56,800 nt of DNA from Stentor coeruleus (taxonomy: Eukaryota; Ciliophora; Heterotrichea; Heterotrichida; Stentoridae), in contig MPUH01000405.1 in NCBI GenBank assembly GCA_001970955.1, positions 1-56,800 on the forward strand, in the 5' to 3' direction. Both the position numbers and the translations under genes were made by a program. Position 1 is the stretch's first letter. Each line of letters begins with the position of its first letter. The notes beneath the pieces were generated by a model. The model did no database searches. It was not told where the DNA came from and saw nothing but the letters and a program-made list of their open reading frames with translations. Shown here one piece after another: positions 9,989 through 20,283 of this stretch.

Positions 9989-12900
9989 TTACATCATCCA
10001 TATATCTCTAGTCAATTCAACAACTTCTCTATCTTCACTTCTCTTAAGTTTATTCACTAAATCACTAACCATCTCAATTTTCACCCCATTACTTGTTGCA
10101 GCTTTCATAACCCTCAAAGCTCTTCTTTGTAAACTACTCTTATCAAGTCCAGCCACAATAGTCAAACACTCAACAATCTCTTTACTTGGATTACAACTTA
10201 ACTTATATCCATAAAGCTGTAATATTAATGAAAGACAATGAGTGCTTTTTTCAACAACTCCCTATATAAACCTTACCGGTTCATTCATAAATTTGAGTAT
10301 TTTCGTGCATAAGACAAAATTTTCACTTAGCGCTTCTGTGATTTTTAATATAGAAAAATCCTGGTTAACTTTTTTTCCTCTAACACTATCAGCAGCTAAA
10401 AAAAGCAGCTCATATAAAATATCAAGCATTTTTTCAACACACCAGTCCTGATCGAAAATCACTTTCATTACAGAATTGACTTTGTTTATAACCCCCATTT
10501 GGACTAATTCTTCTAAAGTGTTTTCTTGGGATTCAATGATTTTTTTAACAATAGATATTAAATGAAGATTAAGTTTTGGGTTTCCTCCAGAAAAATTTTC
10601 TAATAAAACTGGGAAAAGGTTCTGTATTTTGACAATACGAAGAAAAGCAATACATCTCTCAATTATTGCACTTAACAGTTTTTGAGCATATAAAGGTATT
10701 GGATCTTGGTCATCAAGATACTCTTTTATTGATGGGATAAGTTGTTTGACTAGTAAATCATTGATCATTTTTGTTGTAACTTTATTAAGATTACTTTGGT
10801 CATAAATACTGTCATCATATAAAAAAGTTATGATTATATCAGAGAACACTTTTAAAGACCTAAAACGAATATCAGTATCACTACTCATTTTTTGAGCTAA
10901 AATCATAGGTAAAAGGCTTGAGACTATAGTTTCAGCATATAATCCTAAACTCCTGCCATGTGAACTAAAAGCTTCAAGGAGCATCAAAATCTGTTGTGAG
11001 ACTTCATTTGGTAGGTTTTTACAAGCTTGAACTAATTCACATAAACTTTTTATACAAGTTGGATAATAAAGTCTTGATCTTACAGATGATGATGTGAGTA
11101 TTTGCTGTATTGTTGGTAATAATGATACTATAACTGAATTCCCAGTTAAATTTAAATCTTCAACAAGTTGTTTTAGTGAGCTTAATGTAATTTCATTAAG
11201 ACTGTCCAAGATATGCATTAAACAGTTTTGGACGTATTTATAAGAATCTCTTACCATTTTATCCAAAACACTAAACAACTTGTTCTCGGCAATTTTCCCA
11301 AGAGCTTTTGAGGATTTTATAAGAAAACACATAACAAGCAAAGCTTTTCCTCTTATGACAATGTTTGAACTTTCAAAAAGCTCGATTAAAAGCTTGCAGA
11401 AATTCTTGTCTTCAGATAGTAAATTTGTGAATTTCGGTTGGGAATTCACACAAATCGTCAATATTATCGTTAATAAAGCTTGTTGTACCCTTTGTTGATC
11501 TTCAGAAAGTTTTTGGCATATGATTTTTATTGACAGTTTTTCTGTTACAAGAATTGCTAATGAGGAATTAAGTCTTAAAACGTGAGTAAGGCCAACAACC
11601 GCTGAAACCCTAAAATTGTCGGATTTCGTTGTCAAAAAAATCGACAAAAGGTTCTGGGCCACTTCAGGACTAGCAAATTTTGACCCAGCTTTTTTCGATT
11701 GAGCGCATATGTTTTCTATAGTCTTACATGCATAAAAACGAAAAATCTCATCATCAGGAGTTTTACTGATTTTAACTACAGTTGTATAAAGCCCAGTTGG
11801 TATATCCCAATCATTTCCTGTATTTTCATCCATTTGTGTTGCTGCATAAAAAAGATACTCACCAAGAGCTGACATTGCTTTTTTCCTTACTTTGTCGTTT
11901 TTATCTCGAAGTTGTTCTGATAAAGTTTGAAAAAGCCCACAACTTGATAATTCTGGGTTTATTAAAGTTGCATGTCTGATCATTTGCCCAACTATCGAAC
12001 AGATTCTGATTTTTACAGATGAGTTTTTGGCTGATTTGAGAAGTTTGACGAAAAGAGTTATGAAAGCTGAGTTTATGAGTTTATTGGCTACTGCAGAATT
12101 TATTATGATGCTTTCGAAATAGTTTAGAAGATTTGTTTTGTCGGATGCCGTTGATTGAGAGGTTAGGCAGGTGTAGATTGTGTGGAAATGCTCTTCGAGT
12201 TTTTGACTGTCTGAGTTTGAGTGAATATCTTCTGCTGACCAGGGAATTAATCCAAGGGTTTGAGAGACGAATGCTACTTCTGTAGGTTTTTCTACATCTC
12301 GGTTGCCGATGATTGGTTTGACTGTATAATCTGAAGTCTGAAAAATAAGTTCACTAACTGGTGGAGGTTTATTAGTAGGTTTAATATACGCAGCAGTTTG
12401 AGCACTATTCGCTCTATGATGACCAGGTTTATCTTCTTCAATAAGCATCGATGTCTCTCTAGGCTTAGCCTGTATAGTTACAGGTCTAAATTCCCTCTGA
12501 CTAGTAGGTTCATCTTGTATATTATAAACCTCTTCTTCATCATCTTTATCCCCATTACTTTTCTCAGTAAATCCTTCACTCTTTTCCCCAAACCCTTCAC
12601 TCTTCTCCCCAAATCCTTCATTTTCTTCCTCTTTTTCCTTCTCTTTATGTTCTCCAAAGTCCACAACTTGATCTTTATCATTCAATTGTATATCTTTCCC
12701 TTCATTCCCACTAGCACAATATCCTGTTTCATCTCCTTCACGCAATAAATTCTTGTGTAAATTCTGTGAAATCCTCAAAACATCAATTTTCGGCTGAAAA
12801 ATCCCTGAATCCCTTCTAAAAGCTAAACTCCTCTGTGTCAAAACCCTTGTTTTCAAGTATTTTTCATACAAAGGTTGTGGAGGAAAATCCAAATTTCCAA

Positions 12901-13675
12901 CAAACAAACGGTTTTGCCAGAAAGGATGCAAGACCAGTTCTTCCCAGCTGATTCTTTTAGAACAATCTTTTTGTAAAAGATCATTTAAAAGATTATTGAA
13001 CTCTTTAGACATATCTGATAAAACAGGAATGGTTTCAGTGGCTATCTTAGCAACAAGATCTTGAAAAAAATTCGATACAAAAGGTGGCTGGCCTGAGGCC
13101 AGCTCATAAAGTACACAACCTAAACTCCATAAATCTGAATAAAAAGAATGGACTCCATCCTCTTGGAATAGTTCTGGGGCCATATAAAAAGGTGTCCCTT
13201 TTTTATTCTGTGGGTCTTTTTCTTGTACTAAGTCAATAATTCTTGTTGTCAAGCCGAAATCAGCTAATTTTAACACCCCGTATTCTGTAAAAAGGATATT
13301 TGAAGGCTTAAGATCACTGAATATTATCCCTGAAGAATGCAAATAAAGCAATGCTTTGACTAAATCTATACCAAAAGACCGCACAGCTTCTTCGTTAATT
13401 TTTTTGTCTTGTTCGATAAGAGATAATAAGCTTCCTCCTGCGCAGTATTCGAAAATTATCCACAAATGGTTTTTAGTCTCGTACCAGTTGTAGAATTTTA
13501 AGATGTTTTCATGATCAAGTGTATGCATGATTCGAACTTCATTTAGTATTTTGGTTCTTCTGTGTTTTTCTACTGATTTCACTGCGAGATATTCGATGGT
13601 TTTCTTTTTCCTACCTTTGTAGACCACTGAGGACTTTCCTCTTCCGATTTCATCATAGATATGATAATTGTTCAT
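9989..13675 (-). CDS. ULK4: ULK4-like kinase with ARM/HEAT repeats
   Basis: A 1223-residue protein after removal of a 15-nt intron (10262-10276); without splicing it would stop at the intron's TAG and lose the last 85 or so residues. The kinase domain spans residues 4-255: glycine-rich loop GRGKSS (11-16), VAIK-type Lys33, Glu46, SDLKPSN with Asp121, DFG at 139-141, GTPFYMAPE, and DLWSLGCVLYE. An acidic, low-complexity linker with three repeats of a GEKSEGF type follows (about residues 345-375). The remaining two thirds are helical ARM/HEAT-like repeats. Domain order, length (human ULK4 is near 1275 residues) and the early WYETKNHLW motif identify ULK4, a protein tied to cilia and motility in animals. 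The HRD His-Arg is replaced by Phe-Ser, but the catalytic Asp is present. Confidence 0.88.
10262..10276 (-). other. 15-nt intron
   Basis: Minus-strand GTAAGGTTTATATAG, phase 0, ending in an in-frame TAG when retained. The reading frame continues beyond it through about 85 further helical residues to the TAA at 9989-9991. Confidence 0.85.
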
Positions 13676-14276
13676 AGTAAATTATTTTAATAAGGATGCA
13701 AGTTGATGTGAGATGGATTATGATGGAATGAGTGGTTTTAGAAATGGAGATTATGATTTTTTATGTGATGAGGCTTTTTTTTTCGGGATTTAGGATGATT
13801 TTTTGGAGGATTTATGTGGGTGAATTGGAAGAGTGATTTGGGAAAGAAGATTTTATTAGTTTTGTGGGAAAGAGATTGGAAAGTATGGCTTAGGGTGGAA
13901 GGTTAGAGATTCGAGAGGGAGTTATAAGGCTGCCTGGTTTAGATTTTGTAGAAGAATTTATTTAAATGCCTGTTTGTGAGATTTTGAGTTTGTTTTAGAT
14001 TTTAATTCTATAAAATCATGCTTAGGTTAAAGGTTTTAACATTTTTGCTTTTGCTATTTGGAGTAATTTACTAGGCAATTTAAATATCGGTTAAAAAAAT
14101 TAATTAATTGCCACAATTTTTTTTTGTTTGATTTATAAGAGGATTTTTTTACCAAAATTTTATGAAATACTAAAAAACTTTTATCATTATCATAAACAAA
14201 AACCATCTCAAATCATTATTTTACAGTATCTTTAATACCATAATTTTACCTACTTGAACAATAAAAAATTTTATAA
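13676..14276. other. divergent promoter region
   Basis: About 600 bp lies between the starts of the ULK4-like gene (minus) and the WD40 gene (plus). The plus strand is G-rich and C-poor from about 13690 to 13990 and turns C-rich and G-poor in the last 130 bp before 14277. Each side therefore shows the same asymmetry relative to its own gene. No open frame or RNA gene was recognised. Confidence 0.6.
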
Positions 14277-16730
14277 ATGGAAGGCAAATGTTCTCGATGC
14301 GAAAATTTATCAGAATGGTTCTGTACATGTTTCAATGAAACTTTCTGCCAAAGACATTTACAATCACATCTAGATATACCAAGAGACCATCTTTTATCCC
14401 ATAATCCATCATCTGCATCAAATCAAACAATCCAAGAAGAACTAAAAAAAAGGCTTTCAATAATAAACTCACTTTATTCCAAATTTGAAAAGGACTGTGA
14501 TGATTTTATGGCCAAATTCCAGTTAGCAAAGCTTGAATTACAAAAAAAACTTCAAACTTTTATTGATGAATACTTAGATTTAATGAAAAAATCTTCTTTT
14601 ACACCTGAAGATTTAGGGAAATTAAATGATATAGAAAACTCGTCAATGTTTTTAAAGGAAAGTTTCGATGATTTAGATATGAGTGCTATAGAAAAGTACT
14701 TTAAACAAGATCTTTGGACAATAAAAAAGTTTAAAAAGAATAAAATTACTAATGAAAACATGTTATTTAGGAATACAAATCATGCTTTACAAGTATTAGG
14801 GAAATATTTTGATATATATTTATCGCTTAATCATAATGGTATTGGTTGTTCTGAGATTTCTGATGATGAGAATTTTATCATTACCGGGGATTATGATGGG
14901 AAAATCATTATATGGAATCTTATAAATTATACTATAAAATTTTCATATAAATGTTCAAAAAATCCAATCACAGCTGTAAGTATAAGTCAAGATAATACAA
15001 CAGCTCTTGTAGCTAGCGAAAATGGTAAAATTTATGTTTTTGATATCAACTTAAAAGAACTTATTGATATATATCAAGAACATACCAGCCCAGTTACCAA
15101 ATTGCTCCTAATCCCTCCATCTCTATGTATATCAATATCTACTGAAGACTTTTCAATTCTCATATACAACTACAAAGATCTTAAAACATACAAAACATTT
15201 CAAAGCCAAAATAATATAATAAACACAATATGTCTTACAAATTCTAAAAAATATCTTATCTCAGGAAGTGAAAACTCTACAATTAGCATTTATAACATTA
15301 ATGAAAAATCATTAACACATACTCTTATTGGTCATGAAAGTTTTATAACAAAACTCATAGTTTCATCAAAAGATCAAATCTTAGCATCAGCATCTGGGGA
15401 TTCATCAATAAGACTTTGGGATATGAAAACATATGAACTTTTTGGTATACTTGAAGAACATGAAAGTACACCTTTGGATATATCTTTTAGTTCAGATGAT
15501 TTATTTCTTATATCTTGTGGTTATGATTATAATATTAAAATATGGGATATTGTTGATAAAAAATGTGTTATTCGCGTTCAAGAAAATGAGTTTTGTCCTA
15601 TGAAATGTTGTTTTTCATATAAAAATCATAAATCTTTACTTACAGATGATTTGAAAAAGTCTATAGCAAATTTTGAGCCAAAAATGAATTATGAATATTG
15701 TTTTTATTGTGGTGAAGAAAGTATAATAAAATGTGTTAAATTGTCTACTGGAGATATTGTTAAAAAAGGGATAAATTATAAATACGCAAGAGGGTTTTTT
15801 ATGTTGAAAAATAGTCAGGATTTAATTGTTGTAGGAAAAGAACAACCTTCAGTACAAGTATGGAAAATTGATGAAGATAAAAGGATTGATTGTTTTGATG
15901 GGCATTTAAAAAAGATTTTATGGGTTTCGGTATGTGATGATAAAAGGATTGATTGTTTTTATGGGCATTTAAAAAAGATTTTATGGGTTTCGGTATGTGA
16001 TGATAACAAGTTTGTAGCGAGTATTGATGAAGATGGGGTAGCTAAAGTTTGGGATTTGGAAAAAAAAAGTTTGATACAAACTTTTAAAGCACATGATGAT
16101 GTTTTTGAATGGGGTATTCAGCAAATTCACTTTTCTAGATGTTCAAAATACATTATAACTTTTTCTGAAGATAAAAAAATTATTCTCTGGGATTGGCTTG
16201 CTGGGAATAAAATTACAACTTTAATCAAACAAAATATTTGTTCTTCAATCGCCATATCTTTTTCAAACACATTACTTGCTTCAGGTCAAATCGAAGGGAA
16301 TATTAGTCTGTATTCCTTTCCATCATTAGAAAAACAGGGAAAATTTAAAGACCCATCAAGATCTCAAATAAGTTCTTTATCTTTTTCTCACAATAATACT
16401 AAAATAGTTATTGGAAACACTGAAGGGCTATTAAAAATCATTGATTTAGTAGAAAAAACAATTTTAGCTGTTCTTGAAGGACATTCAAGCTATATAACTT
16501 CTATATATTTTGGTAAAAATGATGAGTATTTATTAACTTCTTCTATTGGATGTGCGGTTAGGATATGGGATTTACTGACAAATAAAGAAATTGCCAAAGT
16601 GACAAATGAAAAGAACTCTAAAAAACTATTAGGTAAATACCCTGAATTAAAATTCTTGGTTGATGGGATTGAAAATGATGCTGAAAATTATTCTGGTAAA
16701 GGGTCTTTTGATATTTCTGATTTCCCATAA
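14277..16730 (+). CDS. B-box zinc finger / WD40 repeat protein
   Basis: An 817-residue protein, ATG to TAA. Residues 1-43 form a B-box-like zinc site (Cys4, Cys7, Cys18, Cys20 and Cys25, then His residues in HLQSHLDIPRDHLLSH). Residues about 55-110 are a predicted coiled coil. From about residue 175 to 790 there are many WD40 repeats with typical GH...D...I-x-x-WD spacing, for example ILASASGDSSIRLWDM and YLLTSSIGCAVRIWDL; this is enough for two beta-propellers. RING-less B-box plus WD40 architecture suggests a scaffold; no catalytic residues are seen. A 63-bp tandem duplication inside one blade (15876-16001) adds 21 residues and spoils normal repeat spacing there. Confidence 0.85.
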   Translation: MEGKCSRCENLSEWFCTCFNETFCQRHLQSHLDIPRDHLLSHNPSSASNQTIQEELKKRLSIINSLYSKFEKDCDDFMAKFQLAKLELQKKLQTFIDEYLDLMKKSSFTPEDLGKLNDIENSSMFLKESFDDLDMSAIEKYFKQDLWTIKKFKKNKITNENMLFRNTNHALQVLGKYFDIYLSLNHNGIGCSEISDDENFIITGDYDGKIIIWNLINYTIKFSYKCSKNPITAVSISQDNTTALVASENGKIYVFDINLKELIDIYQEHTSPVTKLLLIPPSLCISISTEDFSILIYNYKDLKTYKTFQSQNNIINTICLTNSKKYLISGSENSTISIYNINEKSLTHTLIGHESFITKLIVSSKDQILASASGDSSIRLWDMKTYELFGILEEHESTPLDISFSSDDLFLISCGYDYNIKIWDIVDKKCVIRVQENEFCPMKCCFSYKNHKSLLTDDLKKSIANFEPKMNYEYCFYCGEESIIKCVKLSTGDIVKKGINYKYARGFFMLKNSQDLIVVGKEQPSVQVWKIDEDKRIDCFDGHLKKILWVSVCDDKRIDCFYGHLKKILWVSVCDDNKFVASIDEDGVAKVWDLEKKSLIQTFKAHDDVFEWGIQQIHFSRCSKYIITFSEDKKIILWDWLAGNKITTLIKQNICSSIAISFSNTLLASGQIEGNISLYSFPSLEKQGKFKDPSRSQISSLSFSHNNTKIVIGNTEGLLKIIDLVEKTILAVLEGHSSYITSIYFGKNDEYLLTSSIGCAVRIWDLLTNKEIAKVTNEKNSKKLLGKYPELKFLVDGIENDAENYSGKGSFDISDFP
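15876..16001 (+). repeat. 63-bp in-frame tandem duplication inside WD40 gene
   Basis: Two adjacent 63-bp copies (15876-15938 and 15939-16001) encode DKRIDCF-D/Y-GHLKKILW followed by VSVCD. They differ at a single base (Asp to Tyr). The near identity indicates a very recent event, or an assembly or read error without an N. Confidence 0.85.
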
Positions 16731-18214
16731 ACTCTAACTTTTAATAAATAATTTTTGCATGAGTAATTCGATATTTCTAACTAAATTTATCAGTTTAAAA
16801 TATTTATAATAAAAACTTCAACACTTTTAGTATAAAAATCTATATGATATTAAATGATTCTAATGATAAATCTTATATCAATTTATTATTGTTCTATTGA
16901 ATAATATTTTATTTTTTACAGATTTAAATGAAACAAAAATTTTATATAGGAATAGTGAAATTGGCATACTAAATAGCCTTGTTAAAAAAATAATTTTCAT
17001 GAATTTTGCATAATGTGCTATAATTAAAAAACCAATAATAAAAATTGAAGAAAATAAAAGTATTTTAGGAATGTATTATGGATAATCAAACAAAAAAGTA
17101 CATACCTATAAAATCATAAGAACTTAATCTAAAAATTTTCTTAAAATATCTCTGATGCTTTGTATGATCAAAATCAAGATTTGTATATTAAAAGTTTGTG
17201 TTTTTTATTGAATTTAGAGCACACTCCCAGCTTTATCTACTTAAGTAATAAAACTTTATGTATTCGATATTATTAAAGTTTATAAAAATATAATTATTCT
17301 TATGATCATCTTAGATATTCAAATATTATTTATCCTAATAAAAAATCAATAAAATACTATGATAGATGTTTTTGCAACTTTAACAAGGATTCTAGTTATC
17401 ATATTATACTTAAAAAAAAAAATTATATGTTGAACTATAAAATACTTTATAAATAGAAACTAATAAATTTATGCATCCTGAATAAAAGCAAAAACAAAAA
17501 CTTTATATGCATCACTCTTATAAAATATTAGGTTTATATAAAAAATTCAATATCCTTATTGCTTAAAAAATTCATATCCCAAGTTTTCGTATAAATTTTT
17601 CCATGAATTCATTCCTGTATATGTTTTCAGTTATTGCATAGCTTTTTATAATCCTTTATTCGTTCTGTATATTATCAACAGAAGCAAAATTCATCATAGA
17701 CTACTTAATTTCCACTCAATACATAAAAAGAACCAAAAATCGCAAATCATGATTATTTTTTCATTGTAATAAATCGATTAATTATATTTCCTATAATTTT
17801 TCATAAAATTTTAAAGTGTTTTCTGTATCTTAAGTACACAAAATAACTCCTCTGTGTAAAATTAAGCNAAAATTTTAAAGTGTTTTCTGTATCTTAAGTA
17901 CACAAAATAACTCCTCTGTGTAAAATTAAGCAAAAATATCGACAAATTTATGAGCAAAATAAAAATTATATAAAAAATCCTTAATAAAGGCTTTATTTAC
18001 AGTGATACACTCTAACAATATAGAACTTGTGAATGTTGTAAGCTTTTTCATATATGATATATAGTACTAGAAGTTTGGTTTTAGGAATAAAAATCTTAGG
18101 TGATTAGTTTATTTTCTTTTACTGCAATCTTAAATCCAATACTTTTAATCTTGTAAACTAATTATTCTACTAGAAGGCCAATTACAAAAAGAATTCTCAT
18201 ATGATTTTAATAAT
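16731..18214. other. intergenic region with an N-joined duplication
   Basis: Nearly 1.5 kb of very AT-rich DNA between two plus-strand genes. It contains the 63-bp duplication around the N at 17868. I see no open frame, tRNA or structured element; any decayed gene here is past recognition. Confidence 0.5.
17805..17931. repeat. 63-bp direct duplication around a single N
   Basis: Positions 17805-17867 and 17869-17931 are identical and flank N at 17868. It is non-coding, and the same type as the other N junctions. Confidence 0.9.
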
Positions 18215-20203
18215 ATGAACATAGCCTCCTCAAATTCGCATATAAGTCTATGGAAACTGCTAAAGCATTCTTACTCCAGCTCATTGAAACATTATTTTTT
18301 AGTGACTCTAGTCCTGGTGATCGAGCTTTTTCTAAGCTATTTTATATACAATTCAAGTGCCTATTCGAAAACCTTACTATTGTTAAGTATTTTAGCAAAC
18401 ACCTTAGGAATACAACACTTTTCTATGGACAAAGATCTCCCATCAGTAATTTCTTTCAAGCATTTACTCCTCATTTCCTTGAATCTTCATGAAAACTCAG
18501 CAGAAAAGCTTAGCACCATAATATCTTTATTTCAATTTATCGGGCTTATTGTAATTGCTGATGATCTTATAAGGTGTAGACTTGAATTCGAGAGCCAAGA
18601 TAAAAAGCTAACTCAGAGTCTAGAATTAGTTAACATATTTTTTGACGATACTGATTCACATTGCGCTGTTTTGGATCAGAAATTTAATTTTATACGTAAA
18701 AGTCGTTGTTTTGATATACTTTTTAGAGAAGTAGATTTTTCTCTTATTGAATATGTGCCGAAGTTATCCCCTGAATTAAAAAGGAATGTTAAAAATGATA
18801 TTAATGGGCTTTTTGATAGTGTTAAAGGCACAGGGAAATTAGAAACTGTGAATATTCATGGGATAAGATATTTATATGAAGCTAGGACTATAAGTTATAA
18901 TAACCAGCCAGCTGTGCTTTTGAGACTTAAAAATGCGAATTCGGAGGCTTTGCTTGAAAAAGAAGTCCAGGAAGGCAAAATGAAGTCTGAGCTTTTAAGA
19001 ACTGTAACTCACGAATTACGAACGCCAGTAAACTCAATAATGAATATGATTTCACTGGCTTCTAACGACAGCATACCAAATGGGAATACAGAAAAACTTA
19101 ACATTGCATACTCTTCTTGCCAATACCTTTTATGCATAATAAACGACCTCTTAGACTATTCACAAATAAAAGCAGGGTGTTTAAGAATAACCAAATCAAG
19201 TTTCCTTTTAAAAGCTTTTATCAAAGATGTTATTGATCTAGTTCGTTGCCAAGCTGGTGTGAAATCTTTAACAATAATAAACAAGTCCCACGATTCAGTC
19301 CCAGAAACAGTTTATTCTGACCCATTCCGTCTAAAACAAATCCTCCTAAACCTTCTTAGCAACTCTATAAAATTCACATCAAGTGGTTACATAGAACTCT
19401 CTATAACCAGATGTGGTAAAACCTTAAAATTCTCCTGTAAAGATACAGGTATCGGTATTAAACCAGATAAACTTAACACCCTCTTTTCTATGTTTGCTTT
19501 TGATGATGATACAAAAGATCTAAATCCTCAAGGTGTAGGTCTTGGTCTTTATATATCAAATATTCTTGCTATACAACTTGGTTCCTCAAGTATCCAAGTT
19601 GAAAGTATTCTTGGTAAAGGTTCAGAATTTAGTTTTGCTATTGATTATCTAAATAACGAACTTCATAATAGTTATATTGAAGATATCCCTGAAGAAGTTT
19701 GCGATATACACTTACCAGACTCTTCACCACCACAAAATCTGTCTAATAAAACCAAATTTGTTCGTAAAAAAACCTTAAGAAGTAGTACACAAATTATAAA
19801 TACAAATGTTGTCCTAATAGCCGATGATAGTTCTTTCAATATTATGGTTTTTAATCAGTTATTACAAAAAGAAGGGATATTAACTAATGCGGTTTATAAT
19901 GGAGATGAAGCTGTTAAAGAAATTATAAAACATGATGGAAGATATGAATGCATTTTATTGGATTGTGAAATGCCCGTTATGAATGGATGGGAAGTTGCGA
20001 GGAAATTGAAAGAGTATAAGAGGTTGGGGATGATTAAGAATTTACCGATTATTATTGGAACGACAGCGTATTGTGATGAGAGTATTATGGCTAGTTGTAC
20101 GAATGCTGGGATGGATGATGTGATTATTAAACCTTGTGTTAGAGAAGAATTGATATTGAAAATTCATTATTGGGTGAAGATGTACCGTATGAATCTTTTA
20201 TAA
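18215..20203 (+). CDS. hybrid histidine kinase with C-terminal receiver
   Basis: A 662-residue membrane-anchored two-component sensor. The N-terminus has hydrophobic helices near residues 27-48, 53-69 and 98-117, then a PAS-like linker. The HisKA dimerisation helix carries the phospho-acceptor in THELRTPVNSIMN (His266). The ATPase domain shows the N box (DPFRLKQILLNLLSNSIKFT), G1 (DTGIGI) and G2 (GVGLGLYIS). The C-terminal receiver has an acidic pair (IADDS), the acceptor Asp583 in LLDCEMPVMNGWE, the conserved Thr in GTTAYC and Lys in IIKPC. All residues needed for His-to-Asp transfer are present, so it should be active; a separate phosphotransfer protein is not visible nearby. The next gene, TSR1, starts 80 bp downstream on the same strand. 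Confidence 0.93.
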   Translation: MNIASSNSHISLWKLLKHSYSSSLKHYFLVTLVLVIELFLSYFIYNSSAYSKTLLLLSILANTLGIQHFSMDKDLPSVISFKHLLLISLNLHENSAEKLSTIISLFQFIGLIVIADDLIRCRLEFESQDKKLTQSLELVNIFFDDTDSHCAVLDQKFNFIRKSRCFDILFREVDFSLIEYVPKLSPELKRNVKNDINGLFDSVKGTGKLETVNIHGIRYLYEARTISYNNQPAVLLRLKNANSEALLEKEVQEGKMKSELLRTVTHELRTPVNSIMNMISLASNDSIPNGNTEKLNIAYSSCQYLLCIINDLLDYSQIKAGCLRITKSSFLLKAFIKDVIDLVRCQAGVKSLTIINKSHDSVPETVYSDPFRLKQILLNLLSNSIKFTSSGYIELSITRCGKTLKFSCKDTGIGIKPDKLNTLFSMFAFDDDTKDLNPQGVGLGLYISNILAIQLGSSSIQVESILGKGSEFSFAIDYLNNELHNSYIEDIPEEVCDIHLPDSSPPQNLSNKTKFVRKKTLRSSTQIINTNVVLIADDSSFNIMVFNQLLQKEGILTNAVYNGDEAVKEIIKHDGRYECILLDCEMPVMNGWEVARKLKEYKRLGMIKNLPIIIGTTAYCDESIMASCTNAGMDDVIIKPCVREELILKIHYWVKMYRMNLL

Positions 20204-20283
20204 CACCCTTTGTTAGGTATTAAAATAATAAGCACTGAAATTTCTTAACTAAATCAAAAACACAATTCTAATCCAAAGATAAA

